Shown here piece by piece: positions 25,675 to 36,236 of a DNA stretch of 64,000 nt. This DNA is from Bacillota bacterium (GTDB lineage Bacteria > Bacillota > Clostridia > Acetivibrionales > DTU013), in the NCBI GenBank assembly GCA_023439545.1, contig JAEXNT010000079.1, positions 1 to 64,000 of the forward strand, in the 5' to 3' direction. Under the pieces are notes generated by a model. The model had not been told where the DNA came from. It saw only the letters and a list, made by a program, of their open reading frames with translations, and ran no database searches. Position 1 is the first letter of the stretch. Each line of letters starts with the position of its first letter. Made by a program: the position numbers and the translations under genes.

Positions 25675-26163
25675 TTGCTTGAAAGCCTGAACGCAATTAA
25701 GCCTGTTTTTGCTATCCTAAATTTGCTTCTGCTCTATTTTATATTGAGGAAGATATTATTTAAGCCTGTTACGGAGTTTATGGAAAACCGTACTCAGTCA
25801 ATAAAAAACTCAATAGACGATGCAGAAAAGCAGAAGGCCGAAGCCATGGAACTGAAGCGCTCGTACGATGAACAGATCGCGCACGCAAAGGATGACGCCG
25901 AAAAGATCATCAAGGAAGCCCGGGCCAAGGCTGAGACCGAGCATGACCAAATCACGGCGCAGGCACGTTCGGAAGCCGAAGCGCTTATGACAAGGGCAAG
26001 GGAAGATATCGAAAACGAACGCAGGCAGATGATTTCGGAGCTCCGCGCACAGGTTGCCGGTCTTGCACTGGCTGCTGCGTCGCGTGTTATCGAAGTTAAC
26101 CTGGATACCGAAAAGAACCGCGTATTGGTAGACAAATTCATCGATGAGGCAGGTGCTGCCTGA
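25675..26163 (+). CDS. atpF: ATP synthase subunit b
   Basis: Peripheral stalk of F0F1. 162 residues: one N-terminal transmembrane helix (FAILNLLLLYFILRKILF) and then a long charged coiled coil rich in Ala, Glu and Lys (DDAEKQKAEAMELKRSYDEQ onward), which bridges to the delta subunit. TTG start 25675 with GGAG upstream. Its stop overlaps the atpH start. Confidence 0.93.
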   Translation: MLESLNAIKPVFAILNLLLLYFILRKILFKPVTEFMENRTQSIKNSIDDAEKQKAEAMELKRSYDEQIAHAKDDAEKIIKEARAKAETEHDQITAQARSEAEALMTRAREDIENERRQMISELRAQVAGLALAAASRVIEVNLDTEKNRVLVDKFIDEAGAA

Positions 26164-26699
26164 TGTCTCTCGCGTATTCGAGGTATGCCGAGGCATTCAT
26201 CAACCTTGCGGCGGAAAAAAATGACCTCGACGGATATCTGGCCGAATTGGCTTCGGTCAATGCGGTGTGTTCCGATAAAACCCTCAACGTGCTGCTTATA
26301 AACCCCGAGGTTTCAAAAAGCGAACGTAAGAACATACTTTCCGGGATCCTCAAGGGTAGGGTGCGGCAGGAGGTACTGAACATCGTGCTCCTTCTGATAG
26401 ATAAGGAAAGGATAGGTTCTCTGCCCGGCATACTGCGCGAATCGGTGCGCCTCGCAAATGAGAGACGCAGGATAATGGACATAATGATATATACTGCATT
26501 CCCTATCGGCCAGGACCAGATCGACACGATATGCAGAAAATTTCAAAAAATGTATGCCGCAACTGATATTAAGGTCGATGTAAAAGTCGATCCTTCATTG
26601 ATCGGCGGTGTCAAGGTAGTCATAGGCGACAAGGTTTATGACGGATCTGTCAGAAAGAAACTGGCGGGATTGCGGAAAAATTTGGTCGACCAGCAGTAA
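26163..26699 (+). CDS. atpH: ATP synthase subunit delta
   Basis: 178 residues. The N-terminal helical bundle ([17 protein letters not shown]) binds subunit alpha, and the C-terminal part holds the conserved [26 protein letters not shown], which contacts the b subunits. The size and the operon position between atpF and atpA confirm it. Confidence 0.95.
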   Translation: MSLAYSRYAEAFINLAAEKNDLDGYLAELASVNAVCSDKTLNVLLINPEVSKSERKNILSGILKGRVRQEVLNIVLLLIDKERIGSLPGILRESVRLANERRRIMDIMIYTAFPIGQDQIDTICRKFQKMYAATDIKVDVKVDPSLIGGVKVVIGDKVYDGSVRKKLAGLRKNLVDQQ

Positions 26700-26731
26700 A
26701 ATGCGCATTATCTATAGATGAGGTGAGATTT

Positions 26732-28237
26732 ATGGATCTGAAGCCTGAAGAAATTAGCTCCATTATAAAAGAGCAAATAGAGCATTACAGCACCAAGACA
26801 GTCTCTGAAGACGTAGGCTACGTCATCCAGTCGGCCGACGGCATCGCAAGGATATATGGACTCCGGGGCTGTATTTACGGCGAGCTGCTCGAATTTGAAA
26901 ACGGTATCCGCGGTATGGCCATGAACCTCGAGGAAGATAATGTCGGCTGTGTGCTGCTAGGTTCCGAAACCGATATCAAGGAAGGGACCGCTGTAAAAAG
27001 GACAGGCGAATCGGTGAACGTACCTGTCGGCGACGCTTTGATAGGCAGGGTCGTAACTCCGCTTGGACAGCCGCTCGACGGAAAAGGCGAAGTAAAAACC
27101 GATAGCGTAAGACCGATTGAGTTTCTGGCGCCCGGCGTCATTGACAGGAAAGGCGTTAACACACCGCTGCAAACCGGAATAATGGCCATTGACGCCATGA
27201 CTCCGATAGGCAGAGGCCAGAGAGAGCTTATTATAGGCGACAGGCAGACGGGCAAGACCGCTATCGCCATAGATACTATCATCAACCAGAAGGGCAAGGA
27301 CGTCATCTGCATATACGTAGCCATTGGGCAAAAGGCTTCGACAGTTACCGGTATTTACAACTCACTTAAAAATTTCGGAGCCATGGAATATTCGATAATA
27401 GTCTCCTCCACCGCAAGTGAAATGGCAACGGTGCAATACATCGCCCCGTATGCCGGTTGTGCGATGGCCGAGTATTTCATGTTTGAAAAGCACAAGGACG
27501 TATTGATAATATATGACGACCTGACTAAGCATGCCGTCGCGTACAGGGCAATGTCCCTGCTGCTCCGCAGGCCGCCCGGACGTGAAGCATATCCGGGAGA
27601 CGTTTTCTACCTGCATTCCAGATTGCTGGAAAGAGCAGCCAGGCTGTCCGATGATCTCGGCGGCGGCTCGATAACGGCACTTCCGATAATAGAAACCCAG
27701 GCGGGCGATATTTCGGCATATATACCGACCAATGTCATTTCCATAACGGATGGCCAGATTTTCCTTGAAACCGAACTTTTCTACTCCGGTCAGCGCCCGG
27801 CAATAAACGTCGGCGTGTCTGTATCAAGGGTCGGCGGGTCGGCCCAGGTACCGGCGATGAAAAAGATCGCAGGACCGATGAGGGTCAATCTGGCACAATA
27901 CAGGGAGCTTGCGGTATTTGCACAGTTCGGTTCGGATCTGGACAAAGTGACAAAGGAAAAGCTCATTCAGGGCGAAAGGCTTCTCGAAACACTTAAGCAG
28001 GACGTATATGAGCCCTACCCCGTAGAAGACCAGGTTATTATACTTTACATCGCCACAAACAAGTACCTTTTCGATATACCGACGGAAAAGGTAAGGAAAT
28101 TCAACAAGGATGTCCTTGCCTATATAAAGGAGCATTACCCGCGGGTACGCGAATCCATCAGGCAGACGGGGAAGCTCGAGCCTCAGGCGGAGGACCAGCT
28201 GAAGACCGCAATAGATGAATATATGTCAAAAATGTAG
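26732..28237 (+). CDS. atpA: ATP synthase subunit alpha
   Basis: Regulatory nucleotide-binding subunit of F1. Start ATG 26732 is fixed by GAGGTGA 5 bases upstream. The 501-residue product has the P-loop [14 protein letters not shown] near 170, the [41 protein letters not shown] block, and [15 protein letters not shown]. Length and motifs are normal. Confidence 0.98.
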   Translation: MDLKPEEISSIIKEQIEHYSTKTVSEDVGYVIQSADGIARIYGLRGCIYGELLEFENGIRGMAMNLEEDNVGCVLLGSETDIKEGTAVKRTGESVNVPVGDALIGRVVTPLGQPLDGKGEVKTDSVRPIEFLAPGVIDRKGVNTPLQTGIMAIDAMTPIGRGQRELIIGDRQTGKTAIAIDTIINQKGKDVICIYVAIGQKASTVTGIYNSLKNFGAMEYSIIVSSTASEMATVQYIAPYAGCAMAEYFMFEKHKDVLIIYDDLTKHAVAYRAMSLLLRRPPGREAYPGDVFYLHSRLLERAARLSDDLGGGSITALPIIETQAGDISAYIPTNVISITDGQIFLETELFYSGQRPAINVGVSVSRVGGSAQVPAMKKIAGPMRVNLAQYRELAVFAQFGSDLDKVTKEKLIQGERLLETLKQDVYEPYPVEDQVIILYIATNKYLFDIPTEKVRKFNKDVLAYIKEHYPRVRESIRQTGKLEPQAEDQLKTAIDEYMSKM

Positions 28238-28256
28238 CAGGGCGGTGTGATCGTTT

Positions 28257-29189
28257 ATGTCTAACATGCGCGAAATCAAAATGAGAATAAAGAGCATCCA
28301 GGACACCGAGCAGATTACCAAGGCCATGAAGCTGATCTCCGCGTCGAAACTCAAAAAGGCGAGGCAGCAGCTGGAACATGCCCTGCCCTATTTCACCAAG
28401 GTAAAAAGCACGATAGCCGATATACTGCTCCACAGTGAAAGCGTCGAAAGCAAGTTTTTCGAGAAGCCGCAGGAGCAGTACAAGGATGAGGATACCGCAG
28501 CAGGCAATGGCGGCGAAGCTAATAAGCACGATGGCGGTAAGGTCGGGATCATAGTAATTACAGGCGACAAAGGGCTTGCCGGCGGATATAACCACAACGT
28601 CATCAAAGCGGCGGAGCAGCTCATCGAAGAAGCCGGCGACCCGCAGTTGTTCGTGGCGGGAGTCATCGGCAGGAATTACTTTATGAAGAGACATTTCAAG
28701 GTGGATGAGGATTTCGATTATCCCGTACAGAACCCCACAGTATACAGGGCGCGCGATATAGCGGAGATAATACTCGGAAAGTATGTATACCACGAGCTCG
28801 ATGAAGTATATATCGTTTATACGGAGCTCGTTAACGCTATGCGGTTGGTTACACGGCAGGTAAAGCTGCTGCCCGTCAATATCGAGGCGCTGAAGGAAGA
28901 CCTGGGATTGACGGAGGATGCGCATTTCGACGATATGATACTTTACGAGCCGTCTCCGGCCGCAATGATAGAGGTATTAATCCCGAAGTATCTGAAAGGC
29001 GTCATATACGGAGCATTGGTCGAGGCCTTCACGAGCGAACAAAACGCCAGGATGGCCGCCATGGACAACGCTACCTCGAACGCCGATGAAATACTTAACG
29101 AATTGAAGCTCAATTACAACAGAGCAAGGCAATCGGCCATAACTCAGGAAATTTCGGAAATCGTGGGCGGTACTGCCGTACTGCAATAA
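28257..29189 (+). CDS. atpG: ATP synthase subunit gamma
   Basis: Central rotor shaft. 310 residues, about 20-25 longer than usual. The two terminal coiled helices are conserved (MREIKMRIKSIQDTEQITKA and the end TSNADEILNELKLNYNRARQ). The extra length lies near residues 65-95, a hydrophilic run rich in Glu, Gly, Asn and Lys (EDTAAGNGGEANKHDGGK) before VGIIVITGDKGLAGGYN. It lies between the first helix and the Rossmann-like domain and is probably a surface loop. Confidence 0.96.
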   Translation: MSNMREIKMRIKSIQDTEQITKAMKLISASKLKKARQQLEHALPYFTKVKSTIADILLHSESVESKFFEKPQEQYKDEDTAAGNGGEANKHDGGKVGIIVITGDKGLAGGYNHNVIKAAEQLIEEAGDPQLFVAGVIGRNYFMKRHFKVDEDFDYPVQNPTVYRARDIAEIILGKYVYHELDEVYIVYTELVNAMRLVTRQVKLLPVNIEALKEDLGLTEDAHFDDMILYEPSPAAMIEVLIPKYLKGVIYGALVEAFTSEQNARMAAMDNATSNADEILNELKLNYNRARQSAITQEISEIVGGTAVLQ

Positions 29190-29201
29190 AATTTGTTTTA
29201 G

Positions 29202-30632
<1,431 letters not shown>

Positions 30633-30642
30633 GAGGTAAAAT

Positions 30643-31047
30643 ATGTCGCGGACATTTTACCTTGAGGTCATAGCTTCTGACAGAACCTTTTATACAGGCG
30701 AAGTGGAATCGCTTACCGTCAGGACTCCGAACGGCGAGATAGGCATATTGGGCGGTCACACGCCGATGGTAGTTGCGATCGCGGCCTGCCCCATGAAGAT
30801 CAAAAAAGACGGAGATCAATTAAATGCATATATAGCCGAAGGTTTCATGGAAATAAAGCAGGACAAGACTATAATCATAACGGACTTCGCCGAGTGGCCC
30901 AACGAAATCGACGTTGAGAGGGCCAAGGAGGCCGAGGAAAGAGCGTTGCACCGTCTGAGCGGACCGCTCAGCCCGATCGAAAAGAGCAGGACAGAATATG
31001 CCCTGACAAGGGCGCGTACCAGGATAAAGGTAGCAAAGCTCGAGTAG
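30643..31047 (+). CDS. atpC: ATP synthase subunit epsilon
   Basis: 134 residues: an N-terminal beta sandwich (YLEVIASDRTFYTGEVESLTVRT, GEIGILGGHTPMV) and a C-terminal helical hairpin (VERAKEAEERALHRL) that can brake the enzyme. It is the last gene of the operon, ending 120 bases before the terminator. Confidence 0.96.
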   Translation: MSRTFYLEVIASDRTFYTGEVESLTVRTPNGEIGILGGHTPMVVAIAACPMKIKKDGDQLNAYIAEGFMEIKQDKTIIITDFAEWPNEIDVERAKEAEERALHRLSGPLSPIEKSRTEYALTRARTRIKVAKLE

Positions 31048-31167
31048 CATATAACCCGGAAAGCGTCGTATCGTGCGCATTAAAATAAAAGCGCCCCAAA
31101 TGGGAGTTCAACTTAGGATTTGCATAAACGAGTAAATTTTTGACCGTATCCTCATGAGGAGGCAAAA

Positions 31168-31217
31168 AGCGACCAGTCATTTCAAGCAAAGGTGCTTGTA
31201 GTGGCTGGTCGCTTTGC
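31168..31217 (+). terminator. Terminator of the atp operon
   Basis: AGCGACCAG at 31168-31176 pairs with CTGGTCGCT at 31205-31213, with a second inner stem CAAGCA/TGCTTG. TTTGCATTG follows. As thiC converges from the other side with its stop at 31255, the hairpin may serve both. Confidence 0.75.
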
Positions 31218-31254
31218 ATTGTTATGCGAGTCTGAGGCGAATCAAAATCCTTGA

Positions 31255-32559
31255 CTACAAAACATCAATATGTTCTCCTGCAAGTGCTTTATTCATGCTT
31301 CTTATTGCGCAAAACTTGCCGCACATGGAACAGGTGTCTTCATGCTCAGGTTTTCTATCAGCACGGATTTTTTTTGCTGTTTCGGGATCAATGGCGCATT
31401 CCCATTGTGCTTCCCAATCAAACTCTATTCTTGCAGCTGCCATTCTGTCGTCAATCTCCCTTGCTCCTCTTATACCCTTGGCAATGTCTGCTGCATGGGC
31501 AGCAATCTTTGAGGCGATGATACCCTGCTTCACATCCTCTAAATTCGGCAGTGCCAAATGCTCTGCAGGTGTAACATAGCATAAAAAGGCTGCACCGGCT
31601 GACGCTGCAATGGCTCCTCCTATTGCTGATGTGATATGGTCGTAGCCAGGTGCTATGTCTGTTACCAGTGGTCCTAATACATAAAAAGGTGCACCATTAC
31701 AAATTGTCTGCTGCATTTTCATATTGGCAGCAATCTGGTCAATTGGCATATGCCCGGGTCCTTCTACTATTATTTGCACATCCTTTTCCCAGGCTCTCTT
31801 GGTAAGCTCACCAAGCCGTACAAGCTCATCAATCTGACACACATCCGAAGCATCTGCAAGACAACCCGGTCTGCAGGCATCACCCAATGATATTGTCACA
31901 TCATGCTCACGGCATATATCAAGGATTTCGTCGTAGTACTCGTAAAATGGGTTCTCTTCACCTGTCATGCTCATCCACGCAAATATCAGAGAGCCGCCTC
32001 TGGATACGATATTCATTTTTCTTTTATGTTTTTTTATCTGGTCAATGGTTTTTCTTGTAATTCCACAGTGCAAGGTGACAAAATCGACCCCGTCTTCGGC
32101 ATGAAGCCTTACTACATCAATAAAATCCTTCGCTGTCAGGGTGTTTAAATCTCTCTGGTAGTGGATAACAGAATCATATACCGGGACAGTTCCTATCATA
32201 GCTGGACATTCTGCCGTAAGCTTTCTACGGAAAGGAATTGTATTTCCGTGCGAGGATAAATCCATGATTGCATGAGCCCCCATATTAACTGCTTCCATCA
32301 CTTTCTTCATTTCCATATCATAATCCTTGCAATCTCTTGAGACTCCCAGGTTTACATTTATCTTCGTTTTCAGCATGGAGCCAACCCCCTGCGGATCGAT
32401 GCATTTATGATTTTTATTTGCACATATTACTACTTTCCCAGATGAAACTAATGGTATCAGCTCCTCAACCGTCATCTGTTCTTTTTCAGAAACTTTTTTC
32501 AGTTCCTCTGTAATAATTCCTTTTCTTGCAGCTTCCATCTGCGTTGCATATTCCCTCAT
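31255..32559 (-). CDS. thiC: Phosphomethylpyrimidine synthase
   Basis: A radical SAM enzyme that rearranges aminoimidazole ribotide into HMP-P, the pyrimidine of thiamine. 434 residues, the short bacterial form without the N-terminal extension. The [4Fe-4S] cysteines are in [11 protein letters not shown] near the C-terminus; [14 protein letters not shown] and [20 protein letters not shown] are the conserved core. AAGGAG lies upstream of ATG 32559, which overlaps the thiD stop (ATGA). It is the last gene of the thiamine operon. Confidence 0.97.
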   Translation of the reverse strand: MREYATQMEAARKGIITEELKKVSEKEQMTVEELIPLVSSGKVVICANKNHKCIDPQGVGSMLKTKINVNLGVSRDCKDYDMEMKKVMEAVNMGAHAIMDLSSHGNTIPFRRKLTAECPAMIGTVPVYDSVIHYQRDLNTLTAKDFIDVVRLHAEDGVDFVTLHCGITRKTIDQIKKHKRKMNIVSRGGSLIFAWMSMTGEENPFYEYYDEILDICREHDVTISLGDACRPGCLADASDVCQIDELVRLGELTKRAWEKDVQIIVEGPGHMPIDQIAANMKMQQTICNGAPFYVLGPLVTDIAPGYDHITSAIGGAIAASAGAAFLCYVTPAEHLALPNLEDVKQGIIASKIAAHAADIAKGIRGAREIDDRMAAARIEFDWEAQWECAIDPETAKKIRADRKPEHEDTCSMCGKFCAIRSMNKALAGEHIDVL

Positions 32560-33356
32560 TGTAATTTCTCCTTTTTGTCGATATTCCACAAGTGGTTTAG
32601 CGGGCCGTTTCCTTTTCCTAAGTCAAGCATTGCCCTCAATGCGCCTGATACATATTCCTTTGCTAACTGGATTGATGTTTCCAAATCCATATCTTTGGCA
32701 AGACAGGAAGCAATTGCACTGGATAAAGTACATCCAGTTCCATGAGTATTTCTATTGTCAATTCTCTCCCCTATGAACCAGCGGTACTTATGCTTCTGAT
32801 ATAATAAATCATTGGCATCGTTTACGTTATGTCCACCCTTACAAAGAACGGCACACCCGAATTCATTGCTGATGATTTCTGCTGCCTTAATCATATCAGC
32901 TTCATTTGCTATGGATACTCCTGCCAGGACAGAGGCTTCCGGAATATTGGGTGTTAATAAAACAGCCTGGTGAAACAAACTATTTTTTAAGGCTTCCACT
33001 GCATCATCCCGAATGAGTTTTGAGCCACTCGTGGAAACCATTACCGGATCCACAACAATGTTTTGCGCATTATAAAATTTCAGCCTTTCTGATATGGTTT
33101 CAATCAATCCAGCTGATGAAACCATGCCAATCTTAACTGCATCCGGATAGATATCAGTAAAAATACTGTCCAACTCTCTGCCTAAAAACTCGGGAGTAAC
33201 CTCCATAATTCCTGTAATGCCGGTCGTATTCTGTGCAGTAAGCGCAGTAACCGCACTCATGGCATATACGCCATTTGCGGTCATTGTCTTAATATCTGCC
33301 TGGATGCCGGCGCCTCCGCAGGAATCACTTCCTGCAATTGTTAGAGCTGTTTTCAT
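32556..33356 (-). CDS. thiD: Hydroxymethylpyrimidine/phosphomethylpyrimidine kinase
   Basis: Phosphorylates HMP and HMP-P to give HMP-PP. 266 residues of the ribokinase fold: [18 protein letters not shown] at the N-terminus, [22 protein letters not shown] and the ATP/anion-hole motif [14 protein letters not shown] near 205. It overlaps thiC by 4 bases and is separated from the upstream HAD gene by 34 bases. Confidence 0.96.
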   Translation of the reverse strand: MKTALTIAGSDSCGGAGIQADIKTMTANGVYAMSAVTALTAQNTTGITGIMEVTPEFLGRELDSIFTDIYPDAVKIGMVSSAGLIETISERLKFYNAQNIVVDPVMVSTSGSKLIRDDAVEALKNSLFHQAVLLTPNIPEASVLAGVSIANEADMIKAAEIISNEFGCAVLCKGGHNVNDANDLLYQKHKYRWFIGERIDNRNTHGTGCTLSSAIASCLAKDMDLETSIQLAKEYVSGALRAMLDLGKGNGPLNHLWNIDKKEKLQ

Positions 33357-33390
33357 TATTTTTCTCCATTACGCTGTAATCCAGCTTTCT

Positions 33391-34059
33391 TTAGCAATAA
33401 TTTTGTATTGCTTTTTTCAACAAACCATTTATATCGTCCAGCTTTTCTAAGTAGATATCGCTGGTTTTCCTGATTTCATCTATGTCTTCAATGTTAGAAG
33501 CATCAAACACCCCAACTGTCCTAAAACCTGCGTTTTTTGCAGTCCGAATGGCATACAGAGCATCTTCAAAAACCCATGTTTCCTTTGGAAATGTCTCCAT
33601 ATGTTCAGCCGCAGTAAGGTAGATATCCGGTTTTTCTTTGCCGGCGCCAATTTCAGTACAAGTAAATATCCTGTCAAAATAGTTAATAACCTTAAGTCTC
33701 TCCAGTGCTTTTTCGAAAACCTGCCTGTCACAGGATGTTGCTGCCACCATTTTAATTCCGGCCTGTTGCATGCTTTTTAAGAGTAGCTCCATACCTTCCT
33801 TTAGTTGGACGCGGTAAAAATAAAAATCCTCAATGGTGTAATTGATTCCTGCTATAATTGCATCCACATCCATACTCAGACGGTATCTGTCCTTTAAAAA
33901 TTCTGCGCCCCCAGTCATGCTCAAACAAAACATATTCTTAGAAAGCTCAGGCTCTGCTTCTATCCCCAAATTGTATAGAAACACTTCACCGGCTTTATCC
34001 CAGATGGGCATAGAATCCAATACAGTTCCATCCAAGTCAAAAATAGCTCCCTTAATCAT
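33391..34059 (-). CDS. HAD-family phosphatase in the thiamine operon
   Basis: 222 residues of HAD subfamily IA. Motif I is FDLDGTVLDS, motif II AATSCDR, motif III with the Lys of GAGKEKPDIY, and motif IV VFEDALYAI, so it should be active. A helical cap (about 15-85) sits between motifs I and II. It starts inside the end of thiE. Firmicutes that couple the rings to thiamine monophosphate need a phosphatase or ThiL; location suggests it trims a thiamine or HMP phosphate. The substrate is inferred from context only. Confidence 0.85.
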   Translation of the reverse strand: MIKGAIFDLDGTVLDSMPIWDKAGEVFLYNLGIEAEPELSKNMFCLSMTGGAEFLKDRYRLSMDVDAIIAGINYTIEDFYFYRVQLKEGMELLLKSMQQAGIKMVAATSCDRQVFEKALERLKVINYFDRIFTCTEIGAGKEKPDIYLTAAEHMETFPKETWVFEDALYAIRTAKNAGFRTVGVFDASNIEDIDEIRKTSDIYLEKLDDINGLLKKAIQNYC

Positions 34060-34774
34060 TCCTTCGCCTTTTTTGCTTGCTTATAGAGTTCCATGCTTCA
34101 ACTAAACCGGCAGCTGCCAGCTTTGGATTATCGGCCTCGGAAACTGCGGTCACGACAAAAAAACCATCCACTCCTGTTTGGGCAAGCTGGGGTATATCGA
34201 CAAGCTTAACACCACCTCCGACTACCACTGGAATCGGGCTGAGTTCAGCAAGCTTAGAAATATCAGCAAAGCTTCTGGTGACCACTTTCCCATCCCCATC
34301 AAGCCCACAGTCCGGCTTTGTCATAGTTTCATGCAGTGGTCCGGTACCGAAATAATCAATCTGAGAGATATCCACTGTTTGTATGTACTCAAATAATTCA
34401 TGAGTTCTGGCCGAAAGGCCCACGATTGAATCTTCGCCCAGGTATTCCCGACAGACTTCCACCGGTATATCCGATTGTCCCACATGGATTCCATCAACCT
34501 TTATCCCCTGTTTTCTGGCAGCCAGGATAACATCAAGACGATCATCCACCAACAGCGCAACTTCATCTGACCTGCCAGCTTCTGAAATTACCTTGGAAGC
34601 CTGACGGGTTAACTCAATCAATTCCCGGGCAGAGGCAACCTTTGAACGGATTTGCACACATGTAAACCCGGCCTCAATTGCATCTTTAATGATTGTCGCA
34701 ACGGGCATACCTTTCGTATTCTCGGGGCCGACAACCAAGTATGCTGAAATATCAAGCTTTTTTCGAATGTTCAT
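34052..34774 (-). CDS. thiE: Thiamine-phosphate synthase
   Basis: Joins HMP-PP and thiazole phosphate to thiamine phosphate. 240 residues of a TIM barrel: CVQIRSKVASARELI, LLVDDRLDVILAARKQGIKVDGIHVGQSDIP, VGLSARTHEL, DYFGTGPLHETMTKPD and PVVVGGGV. The motif order is that of ThiE (not TenI), with the pyrophosphate-binding residues KVAS in place of the usual RxK arrangement slightly changed. It overlaps both neighbours by a few bases, so the operon is translationally coupled. Confidence 0.93.
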   Translation of the reverse strand: MNIRKKLDISAYLVVGPENTKGMPVATIIKDAIEAGFTCVQIRSKVASARELIELTRQASKVISEAGRSDEVALLVDDRLDVILAARKQGIKVDGIHVGQSDIPVEVCREYLGEDSIVGLSARTHELFEYIQTVDISQIDYFGTGPLHETMTKPDCGLDGDGKVVTRSFADISKLAELSPIPVVVGGGVKLVDIPQLAQTGVDGFFVVTAVSEADNPKLAAAGLVEAWNSISKQKRRRND

Positions 34775-35076
34775 TTTTGTCCTCCCAAAATTTCGTTGAC
34801 TTTATCGACTTTTGTTTTCATCGTGTTTGTAAATCCAGGGCGCACATCGGCCTTTAGAATAACCTCAGTACGAATACCTTTTTCGGCAAGTATGAACGTT
34901 GCGTCTTTTACAACCTTCATCACGTCATCCCACTCACCTTCAATCTCTGTGAACATGGAAGTCATATTATAGGGCAATCCTGACTCCTGAATTACTTTTA
35001 TAACCTCAGCAATTTGAGGTGCAAGCTCGTCACCTATGCCGAAAGGCGCTATAGCAACTGCAATTAGTGTATTCAT
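34771..35076 (-). CDS. MTH1187-family thiamine-binding protein
   Basis: 101 residues of the DUF77/YkoF-like fold, known to bind thiamine or HMP-like ligands and to form tetramers. AVAIAPFGIGDELAPQIAEV at the N-terminus and TSMFTEIEGEWDDVMKVVKDA in the middle are typical. It lies between thiM and thiE with 4-base overlaps on both sides. Its job may be ligand delivery or buffering; the exact ligand is unknown. Confidence 0.88.
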   Translation of the reverse strand: MNTLIAVAIAPFGIGDELAPQIAEVIKVIQESGLPYNMTSMFTEIEGEWDDVMKVVKDATFILAEKGIRTEVILKADVRPGFTNTMKTKVDKVNEILGGQK

Positions 35077-35915
35077 AGTTGTACCTCCTCAATTTCAAAT
35101 GGATTGTTGGCAATATCAAGTGCGGTAGCTTTATACAGTTCATCTAGAAATTGTATTTGAAAGCTTCCGGGACCATCCACCTTATTTTCAGCACGTTTCC
35201 CCGCTAAATTGTACACCGCAGTAGCAGTAAGCGCTGCAATAAAAGGTGAGGCGGCTGCCAGATATACCGCGATGACTCCGCCTAATGAACAGCCTGCGCC
35301 TGTAATTTTCTCCATAAAGTGCGAACCTCCATGAGATAAGGCTATGAGGTCACCGTCTGTTATTAAATCCGTTTTACCCGACACAGCAACAGCCCCACCC
35401 GTCCATTTGGCCAGTGAGACAGCTGCAGCCTGTGCCGAGGTTACCGAGTCTGTAGAATCAACACCGCGGGCATTGGATACATCCGTTCCACCATCTAATC
35501 CCCACAATCCGGCCAATGCTATAATTTCCGAAGCGTTTCCTCTTATTACATCAGGCATATATTCTTTAAACCGGCACAACAACTGAGTTCTAAGGGAACC
35601 AATACCCACTGCTACCGGATCGAGCACCCATGGTTTCCGTACTTCGTGCAATACCTTTGCTGTGTGAGGTAGAGTCTCCTCATAAATCGGCAGAAGTGTG
35701 CCGACATTTATATAGGTAGCTCCACCGGCTTTCACCAAAAATTCTCCCTCATCGGGCAGATAAACCATGGCAGCTGACCCACCAACTGCAAGCTGTGCAT
35801 TTGCCACAAAGTTGATTGTTACGGTATTAGTAATTGATCCTGCCATAGGATTTGTTCGCTTTACTGCTTCGACTGCCTGACTTACCTGGATTTTAATTTC
35901 CTCTTTTTCTATCAT
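35073..35915 (-). CDS. thiM: Hydroxyethylthiazole kinase
   Basis: Salvages the thiazole alcohol by phosphorylation. 280 residues: ITNTVTINFVANAQLAVGGS at the N-terminus, PWVLDPVAVG, RGNASEIIALAG, VDSTDSV and the anion-hole motif KITGAGCSLGGVIA with catalytic Cys-type loop. First gene of the operon, 70 bases after the riboswitch terminator. Its presence, with no thiazole synthesis genes here, points to thiazole salvage. Confidence 0.96.
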   Translation of the reverse strand: MIEKEEIKIQVSQAVEAVKRTNPMAGSITNTVTINFVANAQLAVGGSAAMVYLPDEGEFLVKAGGATYINVGTLLPIYEETLPHTAKVLHEVRKPWVLDPVAVGIGSLRTQLLCRFKEYMPDVIRGNASEIIALAGLWGLDGGTDVSNARGVDSTDSVTSAQAAAVSLAKWTGGAVAVSGKTDLITDGDLIALSHGGSHFMEKITGAGCSLGGVIAVYLAAASPFIAALTATAVYNLAGKRAENKVDGPGSFQIQFLDELYKATALDIANNPFEIEEVQL

Positions 35916-35984
35916 TATTATCTTCCTTTCATTTTGATTACCCAGATTAAGTTTGAAAGTTAAATCGAATAGTCTTAATTTCTA

Positions 35985-36018
35985 ATAAAAAATGCCCTCC
36001 CTTGGTAAGGAGAGCACT
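35985..36018 (-). terminator. Riboswitch-controlled terminator
   Basis: On the minus strand GCTCTCCTT, ACCA, AGGGAGGGC form a stem with G-U pairs, followed by ATTTTTTATT. It lies between the TPP aptamer and thiM, so ligand binding would end transcription early. Confidence 0.85.
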
Positions 36019-36041
36019 TATGCATAATGGTAAGATGGATT

Positions 36042-36119
36042 GCTTCCCTACGACAGTGTTAACTGACAGGTTCAAAGGGTCAGGTTTTACCTTCTCAACT
36101 CTTAAGAGTCCCCCCGCTA
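36042..36119 (-). promoter_or_regulatory. TPP riboswitch (THI element)
   Basis: Read on the minus strand: GGGGGGACTC, GAGTTGAGAAGG, the conserved ACCCTTTGAACCTGTCAG and the end CGTAGGGAAGC, which are the thi-box consensus segments in order. It senses thiamine pyrophosphate and controls the whole thi operon downstream. Confidence 0.95.
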
Positions 36120-36144
36120 TATATTCAGTTCGATATTATTTTGT

Positions 36145-36173
36145 AGAATAGCATTTATTGACTTCCGCGTCAA
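36145..36173 (-). promoter_or_regulatory. Promoter of the thiamine operon
   Basis: On the minus strand TTGACG (36173-36168) and TATTCT (36150-36145) are spaced by 17 bases. The start near 36138 places the riboswitch about 20 bases into the leader. Confidence 0.8.
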
Positions 36174-36236
36174 CTACTTTTAGCCAAAGGACGGATACCT
36201 TTCTCGATCTGCGAATGCTTTTGCGTCGATTTGCGT

